From: Acidobacteriota bacterium
Lineage (GTDB): Bacteria > Acidobacteriota > Blastocatellia > Pyrinomonadales > Pyrinomonadaceae
NCBI GenBank assembly: GCA_003223935.1
Contig: QHXQ01000058.1
Coordinates: forward strand, 1 to 64,000
Length of the DNA stretch: 64,000 nucleotides
Direction: 5' to 3'
Position numbers and translations under genes: made by a program. The notes beneath the pieces were generated by a model. That model was not told the origin of the DNA. It ran no database searches and saw only the letters and a list, made by a program, of their open reading frames with translations. Positions 1-8,429 of this stretch are shown here, in pieces (the stretch's first letter is position 1; every line of letters begins with the position of its first letter).

Positions 1-1
1 T

Positions 2-652
2 GTTATCCTGTGCGTGCCCGAAGGCTACTCGAACGAGAAGATGAAGTTGATGGAGGCTCTGGGCGGGCAAGTCCGTTACGTGCCGAAAGAGACGGGCATG
101 GAGGGCGCGCTCCATTTGGCGCAGGCGCTCGCGGCGCAGACCGAGAACAGTTTTCTGCCGCAGCAGTTTGCCAATCCGGCGAACCCGGATTATCACGAGC
201 AGACGACCGCGCGCGAGATCATCGAACAGATGGACGGGCGCATTGATGCTGTCGTCATGGGCGCGGGCACGGCGGGCACGTTCACGGGTGTGGCGCGCGC
301 TGTGAAAAAGATCAACCCGCGCGCGCTCTGTGTGTTGGTCGAGCCGCAAGGCTCAATCTTCGCGGGCGGCGAACCGGGCGAGCGCAAGGTCGAAGGCGTC
401 GGGCAGAACGAATTCATCCCGCCCAACTTCGACCGCGAACTAGCCGACGAGATCATGATGATCTGCGACGACGAAGCCTTCGCCCATGTGCGCCGGCTCG
501 CTGCGACTGAAGGCGTCCTAGCCGGCGGCTCATCCGGCATGGCCGCCGCCGCCGCGCGTCGCATCGCCGAACGACTCGGCCCCGGTCGCCGCATCATCAC
601 GCTCTTCCCCGACGGCGCAGAGCGATACATGAGTCAAGGAATCTTTGACTAA
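2..652 (+). CDS. Cysteine synthase / CBS-family PLP enzyme (3' part)
   Basis: The frame enters from the left edge with no start in view (the GTG at 14 is internal), so only the last ~216 residues are seen. The family is the fold-type II PLP enzymes that make cysteine from O-acetylserine or condense serine with homocysteine. Visible are the phosphate-binding loop GAGTAGT (about residue 88 of the visible part) and the C-terminal GGSSG loop whose serine contacts the PLP ring nitrogen. The catalytic lysine and substrate loop lie outside the window. No CBS (Bateman) pair follows, so it is a short form. A cystathionine gamma-synthase/lyase follows on the same strand after a hairpin spacer, which fits a transsulfuration pair. 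Which substrate it uses cannot be told from this half. Confidence 0.88.
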   Translation, partial: VILCVPEGYSNEKMKLMEALGGQVRYVPKETGMEGALHLAQALAAQTENSFLPQQFANPANPDYHEQTTAREIIEQMDGRIDAVVMGAGTAGTFTGVARAVKKINPRALCVLVEPQGSIFAGGEPGERKVEGVGQNEFIPPNFDRELADEIMMICDDEAFAHVRRLAATEGVLAGGSSGMAAAAARRIAERLGPGRRIITLFPDGAERYMSQGIFD

Positions 653-723
653 AGTGGTCAGTGGTCAGTGATCAGTTAAAAAACTGCTTTCACTGCCCAC
701 TGACCACCGACCACTGACCACTG
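653..723. repeat. Heptamer-period inverted repeat, unit GTCAGTG
   Basis: Left arm 653-677 is about three copies of GTCAGTG with one change. The right arm 691-722 is the complement (unit CACTGAC) and the loop is ~13 nt. It fills the whole spacer between the cysteine synthase stop and the ATG at 730. It could fold as a long hairpin in RNA from either strand. Confidence 0.85.
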
Positions 724-729
724 TTATTT

Positions 730-1872
730 ATGGGCTTTTCAACGACAGCAATCCACGCGGGCAACGAGCCGGACGCGACGACGGGCGCGGTCTCCGTGCC
801 GATCTATCAGACTTCGACCTACGCGCAGGAAGCGTTCGGCAAGCCGACGGGCGGTTACGAGTATGCGCGCACGCAGAATCCGACGCGTGCGGCGTGCGAG
901 CGCAACGTCGCCGCGCTCGAAGGCGCGCAGTACGGCTTCGCGTTTGCATCGGGCATGGCGGCGATTGACGCGACGTTGCGTCTGGTCAAGGCGGGCGATC
1001 ACGTCATCGTCTCGGACAACACCTACGGCGGCACGTATCGCCTGTTCACGCGCATCCTCGCGAACTATGGCATCGAGTTCTCGTTCGTTGATACTTCCGA
1101 TCCGGCGAACGTCGAAGCGGCGCTTAAAGAGAACACGCGCATGGTCTATGTCGAGACGCCGACCAATCCCGTCATGACCGTGACCGACTTGCGCGCCGTC
1201 GCAGACATCGCACACAAACATGGTGCGCGCGTCGTCTGCGACAATACGTTCATGTCGCCCTACCTGCAACGCCCGCTTGAGTTCGGCGTGGACATCGTCT
1301 TGCATTCGACGACGAAGTATTTGAACGGCCATTCGGATGGCGTGGGCGGCATCGTTGTGTTGAATAACGAGCAGGATGCGGAATGGTTGAAGTTCGTGCA
1401 GAACAGCGTGGGCGCGATCCTCGCGCCGTTCGATTCGTGGCTCGTCCTGCGCGGCACAAAGACGCTCGCCTTGCGCATGGAGCAGCACGATAAATCGGGC
1501 CGCGCCGTCGCTGCGTTCTTAGAAGAACATCCGAAGGTGCAGAAGCTCTACTATCCGGGGTCGCTCTCGCACAAGCAACACGAACTAGCGAAGCGCCAAC
1601 AACGCGGCTTCGGCGGCATGGTATCATTCGACGTCGGCTCGCTTGAGAACGCGCGCAAGGTTTTGGAAGGCACGAAGATTTTGACGCTTGCTGAAAGTCT
1701 CGGCGCAGTCGAATCTTTGATCTCGCATCCGGCGACGATGACGCACGCATCCGTTCTGCCGGAGACGCGCAACCGGCTCGGCATCACAGATGGCCTCGTG
1801 CGCATCTCCGTCGGCCTCGAAGACACAGAGGACATCATCGCCGATCTCGATCAGGCGCTTGGAAAAATTTAG
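730..1872 (+). CDS. Cystathionine gamma-synthase / gamma-lyase
   Basis: A 380-residue PLP enzyme of the Cys/Met metabolism family (fold type I), the usual length. The PLP Schiff-base lysine is K196 in HSTTKY. D171 in CDNTF should pair with the ring nitrogen, and Y44/R47 in YEYARTQNPT match the phosphate contacts from the neighbouring subunit. ESLGAVESLISHPATMTH is the C-terminal substrate-binding block. The family includes synthases, beta-lyases and gamma-lyases, which cannot be separated by eye. The gene lies directly downstream of a cysteine synthase/CBS-like gene, suggesting joint methionine-cysteine interconversion. The ATG at 730 follows the hairpin at 653-723 by six bases and no Shine-Dalgarno is visible. 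Confidence 0.93.
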   Translation: MGFSTTAIHAGNEPDATTGAVSVPIYQTSTYAQEAFGKPTGGYEYARTQNPTRAACERNVAALEGAQYGFAFASGMAAIDATLRLVKAGDHVIVSDNTYGGTYRLFTRILANYGIEFSFVDTSDPANVEAALKENTRMVYVETPTNPVMTVTDLRAVADIAHKHGARVVCDNTFMSPYLQRPLEFGVDIVLHSTTKYLNGHSDGVGGIVVLNNEQDAEWLKFVQNSVGAILAPFDSWLVLRGTKTLALRMEQHDKSGRAVAAFLEEHPKVQKLYYPGSLSHKQHELAKRQQRGFGGMVSFDVGSLENARKVLEGTKILTLAESLGAVESLISHPATMTHASVLPETRNRLGITDGLVRISVGLEDTEDIIADLDQALGKI

Positions 1873-1940
1873 TGACGTGTGACGCGTGACAGGTTAAAAT
1901 CATCCCGCTTTTCTTGGCACCTGTCATTCGTCACAACTGC
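1872..1940. repeat. Heptamer-period inverted repeat, unit GTGACAG-like
   Basis: Left arm 1872-1894 reads as GTGACGT, GTGACGC, GTGACAG. The right arm near 1918-1939 carries the complementary CACCTGTCA and CGTCAC. It occupies the spacer between the stop at 1872 and the ATG at 1943, leaving no room for a separate ribosome-binding site. Confidence 0.78.
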
Positions 1941-1942
1941 TT

Positions 1943-2869
1943 ATGAAGATCGAGTTGCACGCACAGACGGACGTTGGCCGCATACGACAGGGCAACGAGG
2001 ATAACTTCCTCGTGCTCGATCTCACGGCGGCGCGGAGTTGGTCTGGAGCAAGTCAAGAGAGCGAACCGCCGCTCGCGCTGCGCGAGTTTGAGTTGAGCGA
2101 ACCGGGCGCGGTGCTGATGGTCTCGGACGGCATGGGCGGCGCGCTCGCGGGCGACGTGGCGAGCCGCATGGCGGTCGAGACTGTGCGCGAGATGCTGCTC
2201 GGCAGTAACGAAGAGACGGGCGGCGGCTGCGATCCAGACGTGCCGCTCGTCGAATGCCTGCGCAATGCTGCGGGCTACGCCAACTACGCCATTCATCGCA
2301 AGAGCCTCGAAGATTCGCGCTGTCAGGGCATGGGCGCGACGCTGACGGCGGCGGCTGTGTCTGACAGCGCGCTCGACTTCGTGCAGGTTGGCGACAGCCG
2401 TGCTTACATCATACGCGGCGACGAGATCAAACAGGCGACCAAAGATCAATCGCTCGTGCAGCAACTCGTGGACGTCGGCCAGATCAGCGAAGAGGAAGCC
2501 GAGTCGCACATGTTCCGCAACGTCATCCTGCAAGCCCTCGGCGCACAGAGCGAACTCGCGCCCATCATGTCGCACGTGCCCCTGCGACGCGGCGACATTG
2601 TTGTGCTCTGTAGTGATGGCTTGTCCGGCAAGTTGCGCGGCGAAGAGATACGCGACGTTATCGCAGGCTGCGACGGCGATCTGGCCGAAGCCTGCAAGCA
2701 ACTTATCGAAGAAGCCAACCGGCGCGGCGGCGAAGACAACATCACCGTCGTCCTCGCCCGCTTCACCGGCGACGACCTATCAGCCTCTGCCGACCCCATC
2801 ACCATCGAACATCCTTATGGCGAACGTCGCTTGCAAGGCGACGAAGATGACACGACGCCGATCAACTGA
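1943..2869 (+). CDS. PP2C-family serine/threonine protein phosphatase
   Basis: 308 residues. It removes phosphate from Ser/Thr of proteins in the cytoplasm using two metal ions. The motifs run in order: DVGRIRQGNEDNF with the first metal aspartate, VSDGMGG (metal aspartate), QVGDSRAY, TKDQS, CSDGLSG, and GGEDNITVV near the C-terminus. This is the full bacterial Stp/PrpC set. There is an insert of about 20 residues between the first two motifs and a ~40-residue acidic tail rich in Asp/Glu after the catalytic core. No transmembrane segment is seen. No Ser/Thr kinase lies next to it, so its partner kinase is outside this window. The start ATG follows a hairpin by two bases. Confidence 0.95.
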   Translation: MKIELHAQTDVGRIRQGNEDNFLVLDLTAARSWSGASQESEPPLALREFELSEPGAVLMVSDGMGGALAGDVASRMAVETVREMLLGSNEETGGGCDPDVPLVECLRNAAGYANYAIHRKSLEDSRCQGMGATLTAAAVSDSALDFVQVGDSRAYIIRGDEIKQATKDQSLVQQLVDVGQISEEEAESHMFRNVILQALGAQSELAPIMSHVPLRRGDIVVLCSDGLSGKLRGEEIRDVIAGCDGDLAEACKQLIEEANRRGGEDNITVVLARFTGDDLSASADPITIEHPYGERRLQGDEDDTTPIN

Positions 2870-2920
2870 AGTTAATTGATCCATTGAATCAATGAACAAA
2901 TGATTTAATGGATCAATCCT
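2870..2920. repeat. Inverted repeat between convergent genes (ATTGATCCATT family)
   Basis: Perfect 11-bp arms ATTGATCCATT at 2875-2885 and its complement at 2907-2917, with AATCAATGAA-like steps between. It sits between two convergent stops and could terminate both transcripts. The same sequence family recurs at 50199-50257. Confidence 0.8.
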
Positions 2921-5230
2921 TCATCCTTTCATCAACAACCCACTGACTATGCCCGTCTCGTAGGCGTACCACAGACCGAAGCAGATGCTGAGCGCACCGG
3001 CGATGGTTTGCAGGCCGTGATGGAAGCGGTCGAGTTTGCGCGCGGTCAGGACGAAGGGCAGGCCGACAAGTCCCGACATCAACAGCATCCCGACAATCGA
3101 GCCGCAGCCGAAGACCAGTAGGTACAAGATGCCGATGAGGGGCGAGTTGATCTGTGCCAGCACCAGCAGGGTCAACACGGCTGAGCCGGCCAGCCCGTGC
3201 ATCGCGCCGACCAAGAGCGGCTTGATGCCGATGCGGCGGATGGCGTGCGAGTGCGGTGCGGTCAGCGCGCCTTCGTGCGCGGTGTCCTCATCGTGGAAGT
3301 GCACGTGTGCGTGCGTGAGACCGCCGTGCCGATGTTTATGTATGTGGATCGAGCCGCGCCCGCGCAAGGCACGCACGAACGTGTTCGTGCCGAGCAGTAT
3401 GATCATCAACGCAACGCCGAACTCAAGCCACGCGCCGACGCGATCAGGGATGGCGATGCGCAGGACCAGCACGACGATGCCGACAACGACGAGCGACGCC
3501 GTATGCCCCGTGCCCCACAACGCGCCCACCAGTGCCGCGCGCCAGAGCTTGCGCTGCTCGCTCACGATGTTCGTGACGGCGACGACGTGATCAACTTCGG
3601 TCGCGTGTTTGAGACCGAAGACGAGACCGATGGTCAAAGCGGTCAGCGCGCTCGCCGTGGCCAACTCCTGTTCTTTGGCCGCGAAGAGTGCTTTGGTCTG
3701 CATGAAAACGGACGCAAGTAGGCCCGGCACGTTGTAGCCCGCTTGCCCGACGGCTTCGTAGCAGATAAGCAAGCCCGCGCCGGTGATGACGAGGGCGCTC
3801 ACGACTGGCAGCACACGCACGAGCGTGGCGGCCTGTTGCATGGGTCGCTCCACCAGCCGCCGCGCATAGACGAACAGTAATCCGATGCCAGTCAGCGTGC
3901 ACGCAAGCCCAAAGCTGAACGCGACAACCAACAGCAAACCGTAGCCGACGCGATGCAGAGAGATCGCCGAGAGCAACACGACGAGTGCTGAAGGGCACGG
4001 CAACAATCCGCCTGAGATGCCGAGCGCAAGCAGCGTCCGCCACGTCACGCGCCGGCCGTCCGCGCCCGGTGGCAGATGCGTGTGGCCATCATGCGTGTGC
4101 TCGTGTGCGTGGTCAGGTCCGTGCGTATGCTCAGATTCGTGCTCGTGCTCATGTGCGACGAAGCCGAGCGCCACGTTGAGGCGTTTGATGAACAGGCTCA
4201 GACCGATGATGACGACAATCGCGCCGGAGATGACGCTCAAGATCGGGTACAAGCGTTCGGGCACGACGTACTGCGCGGCAAAGAGCGTGATGAGACCGAG
4301 CGCGAAGACGCCGGCCGTGTGTGTGATGGTCACCGTCAGACCGAGAAAGACCGCATGCTTCGCCGTGCCGCGCGCGCCGACGAGATAGGCGGCGACGATG
4401 GTCTTGCCATGACCGGGCGACATGGCGTGAAAGCCGCCGAGTACAGCCGCGAGCAGCAGGCCGACGAGTGCGATGCCGACGGTCAACTCCGGCACGGCGA
4501 TCAACTCTGCGAGCCGGTCGCGCGCGGGCGGTTCGACCTTGCGCCCGTCGCGTGCGACAAGCGGGCGCGCATGCACTGGTAGCGGCCCCGTAGTGAAAGA
4601 GAGTTGCGCCGTCCGTTCGTCGAGCGGGGCGGCGAGGCGGTCGGTTGGATAGGCGCGCAGTTCGTCGCTCAAAGATGCGCCGCCGAAGGCTGTGCTGTCG
4701 AAGACCTGCACACCGGCTGCGGGCGCGACGACGACCTCATGCCAACCGATGCGACCTTGATCATTCGCGTTCACAAAGCGCATCTGCCAAGCGCCGTTTG
4801 CGCCCACAGGCAGCGCCGCCTCGTAATCACATTCGAGCCTTAGCGTCGGCAGATTGCCTGCGCCCGCAGGCAAGCTGATGCGCTCTGCCGTGAGCGTGAG
4901 CGGCACGCGCGTCTCGTCAACAGTGAGCGTCAATCCGTCGGCATATTCACGTGCGTTGCGTGCGGCGTAAAGATCGAGTTCCGCCTGTGAGGGCTTGCCG
5001 TCCCCGTTCGTATCAATCGTCTGCAACTCTTGATAGGTCGGAATCTCGGCCATGTCCACGACATAGTGGACGCGCACGCGCGGCGCGGCGATGTCGAGCC
5101 GCGCGAAATGATTGACGGTGAAATTGCCGAGCGGGTGCGCCCGTGCCGGCGCGAAGGCGGCAGCGATGATAGCGAACAGGCACAGCGCGCGGACGATGCG
5201 CCGTGAATGATTGATGCGGGGGCTGTCCAT
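2921..5230 (-). CDS. Nickel/cobalt transporter, NicO and NiCoT-like modules fused
   Basis: 769 residues from the ATG at 5230 (an upstream TTG at 5248 would add six). It has a signal-anchor, then a ~220-residue extracytoplasmic part beginning HPLGNFTVNHFAR and containing an EF-hand-like DTNGDGKPSQAEL. The first membrane module carries MSPGHGKT, the RcnA/NicO signature. A histidine-rich cytoplasmic or periplasmic loop follows, then a second module with GLKHATEVDHVVA, which fits the HX4DH metal signature of NiCoT permeases. A second His-rich loop comes near residue 640. Single permeases of either type are 280-380 residues, so this is a double transporter. It probably moves Ni2+ or Co2+; direction is unknown. 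It starts 20 nt after the TPR lipoprotein stop, so the two are likely co-transcribed. Confidence 0.82.
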   Translation of the reverse strand: MDSPRINHSRRIVRALCLFAIIAAAFAPARAHPLGNFTVNHFARLDIAAPRVRVHYVVDMAEIPTYQELQTIDTNGDGKPSQAELDLYAARNAREYADGLTLTVDETRVPLTLTAERISLPAGAGNLPTLRLECDYEAALPVGANGAWQMRFVNANDQGRIGWHEVVVAPAAGVQVFDSTAFGGASLSDELRAYPTDRLAAPLDERTAQLSFTTGPLPVHARPLVARDGRKVEPPARDRLAELIAVPELTVGIALVGLLLAAVLGGFHAMSPGHGKTIVAAYLVGARGTAKHAVFLGLTVTITHTAGVFALGLITLFAAQYVVPERLYPILSVISGAIVVIIGLSLFIKRLNVALGFVAHEHEHESEHTHGPDHAHEHTHDGHTHLPPGADGRRVTWRTLLALGISGGLLPCPSALVVLLSAISLHRVGYGLLLVVAFSFGLACTLTGIGLLFVYARRLVERPMQQAATLVRVLPVVSALVITGAGLLICYEAVGQAGYNVPGLLASVFMQTKALFAAKEQELATASALTALTIGLVFGLKHATEVDHVVAVTNIVSEQRKLWRAALVGALWGTGHTASLVVVGIVVLVLRIAIPDRVGAWLEFGVALMIILLGTNTFVRALRGRGSIHIHKHRHGGLTHAHVHFHDEDTAHEGALTAPHSHAIRRIGIKPLLVGAMHGLAGSAVLTLLVLAQINSPLIGILYLLVFGCGSIVGMLLMSGLVGLPFVLTARKLDRFHHGLQTIAGALSICFGLWYAYETGIVSGLLMKG

Positions 5231-5250
5231 AAAACTATCGGGGCGCAAGC

Positions 5251-6585
5251 TTACTCCGCGAGCGCGTGCTGTGCAAACGTGACCTGTAGCGGATCGAACT
5301 GCGGGTTGAGCGCGAGTGCGCGCGTGAGATAATCATGCGCGGTCGTCTGATCGCCCGCCGCACGCGCAATGAGGCCCGCGTGATAGAACAACTTCGCATC
5401 GCGCGTGCCGAGCTTCAGCGCCTCTTTGCTCGCCGCTTGCGCTTCGGCAAGTTTGCCCGCCTTGAGCGCCGTCCACGCGACTGCGTCCGCGCCGTAGATG
5501 TCGCGGCGTGCTTCATACTCGCGCGTGGCGAGCGCGTAGGCATCGTCGGGTTTCAGATCATGATCGGCGTAGAAGAGCGCGAGTTGCCGATTGTAGAGTT
5601 GACCATTGAGCGCGCTGAGGCGTGCGATCTGTTCGACGAGTGTGTACTGCGCCTGCGCCTCACGCTCGCGCCCTGCGAGCTTATAGAGATCACCGAGCGC
5701 GGCGACGAACGTCGGGTCGGGCAGACGCTTCGTGACCTGTTCGTAGAGCGCAATCGCGCCCGGCAGATCACCCTGTGCGGCGCGCGCGCGCGCAAGACCT
5801 GCGACTGCGCGATAGTAATCGGGAAACGTCGTGAGCGCATCGCGGTATTGGCGTTCTGCTTCTGCATAATTGCTCTCAGCGAAGGCGACCTCACCGAGTT
5901 GCCAACGACACCACGCGACCGTCTCACGCTCCGGTGGCACAGGTTCGAGCGCCAGCGCCAAAGCGATCTGATAGCTCCCGCGCGCTTCAGCCAACTGCCC
6001 ATGCAGCAGCGCGATACGTGCGCGCCGCAAGGTTGCGCTCAGACTCTGCACGCCGTTGATTCGTTCGAGCCGGGCGAACGCTAACTCAGCCGCCGCATAG
6101 TCGCCTAACTCTAACAGCGCATCACCGAGCAACTCGAACGAGCTGCCTTTGTTAGGTTCGAGCATGGTCAACTGCCGTGCGTCGGCGCGGGCGGTGGCGA
6201 AGTCGTGCGCGTTAAATTCGGCGCGCGTGCGGGCGGCCAAGCCGCCGGGATTCTGCTCGGCGGGGATGGCCTTGAGCGAGGCTTGAGCCGCGCGTTGCGC
6301 GAGTTCGAGATATTGCACACTGCCCGTCTCGCGCAGGCGTTGCAGATAATAGCCGCAGAGCTTGTTATAGGCGATGAAGTCAAGCGGGTCGTCGCGCACA
6401 CGCGCTTCAAGGAAGCGGATCGTGCCAGCGACTAACTCTTCGTCGCTCGGCAGCGGTGCGGCCGGCGGCACGGCCGAAGCGGTCGTCGCCCTAGGCCGCC
6501 CCCCGTAACCGCCGCACGCTTGATTAAAAACTATGACAGCTATGAGCAGCAGAAGATAACAGACTGTGCGCGAGGCTCGTCGCAT
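5251..6585 (-). CDS. TPR-repeat lipoprotein
   Basis: 444 residues from the ATG at 6585. The longer frame starts at a TTG and lacks a sensible signal sequence. The N-terminus is a lipoprotein signal: two arginines, a hydrophobic run LLLLIAVIVF, then the lipobox NQAC with Cys as the acylated residue. The rest is a series of helix-turn-helix TPR units (for example PNKGSSFELLGDALLELGDY, and a terminal KLFYHAGLIARAAGD unit). It is a protein-protein scaffold probably anchored on the outer membrane. It lies directly upstream of the Ni/Co transporter gene and divergent from the DUF4331 gene, which suggests a shared role. Nothing in it indicates an enzymatic activity. Confidence 0.85.
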   Translation of the reverse strand: MRRASRTVCYLLLLIAVIVFNQACGGYGGRPRATTASAVPPAAPLPSDEELVAGTIRFLEARVRDDPLDFIAYNKLCGYYLQRLRETGSVQYLELAQRAAQASLKAIPAEQNPGGLAARTRAEFNAHDFATARADARQLTMLEPNKGSSFELLGDALLELGDYAAAELAFARLERINGVQSLSATLRRARIALLHGQLAEARGSYQIALALALEPVPPERETVAWCRWQLGEVAFAESNYAEAERQYRDALTTFPDYYRAVAGLARARAAQGDLPGAIALYEQVTKRLPDPTFVAALGDLYKLAGREREAQAQYTLVEQIARLSALNGQLYNRQLALFYADHDLKPDDAYALATREYEARRDIYGADAVAWTALKAGKLAEAQAASKEALKLGTRDAKLFYHAGLIARAAGDQTTAHDYLTRALALNPQFDPLQVTFAQHALAE

Positions 6586-7067
6586 GATGATTGTTCTACG
6601 TCGCGGATGTCCTTTGCGATTCTGGCTGATGCTTGCAGTTGCTTGGCCAACGTCTCTCCTTGTCAAGCCGTTGAAGAGCGATGCTAGTGTCCATGCCTTC
6701 TGTTTGTCAACGAGTTCTGCTAGCCGCGCTTTAGGCTAAAAGGTGCGAGTTGCTTTATTCACACCCGCCGCGGCCGGCGAACGTCCGTACAATAATCGTT
6801 GACAAAACCTAAGTCTTGGGTAAGATTGCAACTACCCTTTAACTTGTAAGAGTTCTTAACTGGCGCTGGCTGTCATTCTTCGTGCATTTTCCAGACTTGC
6901 TCCGCACTCGATACAGAAACGCATCGTTCTTTCCGCGTTAGTACGCATTGGCGCTCCGCGCTTGGTTCGCACTCGCATGAAGAGCACAGCTTTAGTTGGC
7001 CTGCGCCTTTGCTTTAGTTGGCCTTGCATCTTTATCGGCCTACATCAATGACCTAAGGAGATGAATT
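6586..7067. promoter_or_regulatory. 482-nt divergent intergenic region with candidate sigma-70 promoter
   Basis: The region separates the minus-strand TPR/transporter unit from the plus-strand DUF4331 unit and has a lower GC content than its flanks. A plus-strand promoter candidate is TTGACA at 6799-6804 with TAAGAT at 6821-6826 (16-nt spacer). That would give a leader of about 235 nt before the ATG at 7068. Just upstream of the gene, a ~22-nt unit starting GCTTTAGTTGGCCT is repeated at 6989 and 7011. A strong Shine-Dalgarno AAGGAG lies at 7055-7060. The long leader and repeat could hold a regulator or metal-responsive site, but no known riboswitch is recognised. Confidence 0.45.
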
Positions 7068-8378
7068 ATGTTGCGCACACGCACACGTCGCGCCGCGCTC
7101 GCCGCGCTCGCGCTGACTCTCGCGGTCGTAGCCTTTTTGACCCCGGCCCCGTCGCTCATCGCCTCCGACCACGGCGACGCCCCTTATAACAGCTCGGATC
7201 AATCAATTGACGGGGCTGACGCCTACGCCTTCCTCGATCCAACGGACAACACGCGCGTCATCCTCTCTCTCACGTCGCGCGGCTTCATCGCCGCCGGCGA
7301 GAACAACAACTTCGGGCAGTTCGACCCGTCTGTGCGCTACCGCTTCGAGATCGAGTTGAACGGCGATCCGAAGCCGGACGCCTTCATTGACATTACCTTC
7401 TCGCGGCGCACCGGCGCGACCGCCCCGCAAGTGGCCACCATCACGCTGCTCAACGGCCAGACCTTCACGGCGAATTCGACGCCACCTTCGGTCTGCATCG
7501 CCGGCTCGGCCAACTGCCCGCCCGCGCCGACCATCACCGACCTCGGCACGACCGGCGTCCGCTTCTACGCCGGCATGCGCGACGACACGTTCAACTTCGA
7601 CATTCCGGCCTTTGCCGCCGCCACCGCCGCGCTGCGCGCCTGCGTCGCGGCCCAGAACCCGCCCGACCAGACCTGCGCCAACAACGCGCTGGCCAACTTC
7701 CAACGCGGGCGCGACTCCTTCGCCGGCTACAACGTCATGAACATCGCCCTCTCGATTCCGAAGTCGCTCTTCGGCACGCCGACGAACAATATCATCGGCG
7801 TCAACGGCGTGCTCCAGCGCCGCAGCCCGCAACTGTTCCTCGCCTCGCCCGATCAGGTCAAACCCGGCGCGAACTACCCGGCCACCGGCTTCGGGCGCTG
7901 GGTCACACTCGACCGCAACGGCAACCCGGCGGTCAACGCCGTGCTCATCCCCTTCGGCCGGAAGGACGAATACAATGCCGCCACAACAATGGACGACGCC
8001 GCCGGCCGCTTTGCCGCCGACATCGTCGCCTCGCTCCAAGCCCTCGGCACGAACACGACGAACATCAACATTCTGGCCGGCGTCGCCGTCACCAACGGCG
8101 ACATGCTGCGCCTGAACCTGAACACGGCCAACACGAGCCTCGGCTTCGGCGAAGAGATTTACTCGACCGCGAACTATGTGGGCTACCCGAATGGGCGGCG
8201 GCCCGGCGACGATGTGGTGGACACGCTTCTCTTCTTTATTGCCAATCAACCCTCTGGCGGGATTACGGACAACGCCAACGTCAACGAGGTGCCTTTCCTC
8301 AGCGCGTTCCCGTTCTTCCCGCCGCCGCACCAGCCGCGCCCCGTAGGCGCTGGCGCGGAAGACCTGACGCGCAACTAA
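7068..8378 (+). CDS. Secreted DUF4331 protein
   Basis: 436 residues with a clear signal peptide: a basic N-terminus, an Ala/Leu core, and cleavage around PAPSLIASDH. The mature protein starts SDHGDAPYNSSDQSIDGADAYAF, the hallmark of DUF4331 (Asp-rich SDHxDxP start, DAYAF block). Later blocks are RYRFEIELNGDPKPDAFID and the GRWVTLDRNGNPAVNAVLIP region. The family is of unknown function and predicted extracytoplasmic; the acidic N-terminus could bind metal. The ATG is fixed by AAGGAG 7 nt upstream. It is divergent from the TPR lipoprotein and Ni/Co transporter genes. No catalytic motif is recognised. Confidence 0.9.
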   Translation: MLRTRTRRAALAALALTLAVVAFLTPAPSLIASDHGDAPYNSSDQSIDGADAYAFLDPTDNTRVILSLTSRGFIAAGENNNFGQFDPSVRYRFEIELNGDPKPDAFIDITFSRRTGATAPQVATITLLNGQTFTANSTPPSVCIAGSANCPPAPTITDLGTTGVRFYAGMRDDTFNFDIPAFAAATAALRACVAAQNPPDQTCANNALANFQRGRDSFAGYNVMNIALSIPKSLFGTPTNNIIGVNGVLQRRSPQLFLASPDQVKPGANYPATGFGRWVTLDRNGNPAVNAVLIPFGRKDEYNAATTMDDAAGRFAADIVASLQALGTNTTNINILAGVAVTNGDMLRLNLNTANTSLGFGEEIYSTANYVGYPNGRRPGDDVVDTLLFFIANQPSGGITDNANVNEVPFLSAFPFFPPPHQPRPVGAGAEDLTRN

Positions 8379-8429
8379 ACGCGCGGCAGTTAAGGTGCGA
8401 TGACCCACACACGGAGAGGAGCGAAGGCC

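Noticed and set aside
653-723. CRISPR array or tandem-repeat locus in the short repeats
   Set aside because: Units are only seven bases, with no spacers of constant length; they form inverted, not direct, arrays.
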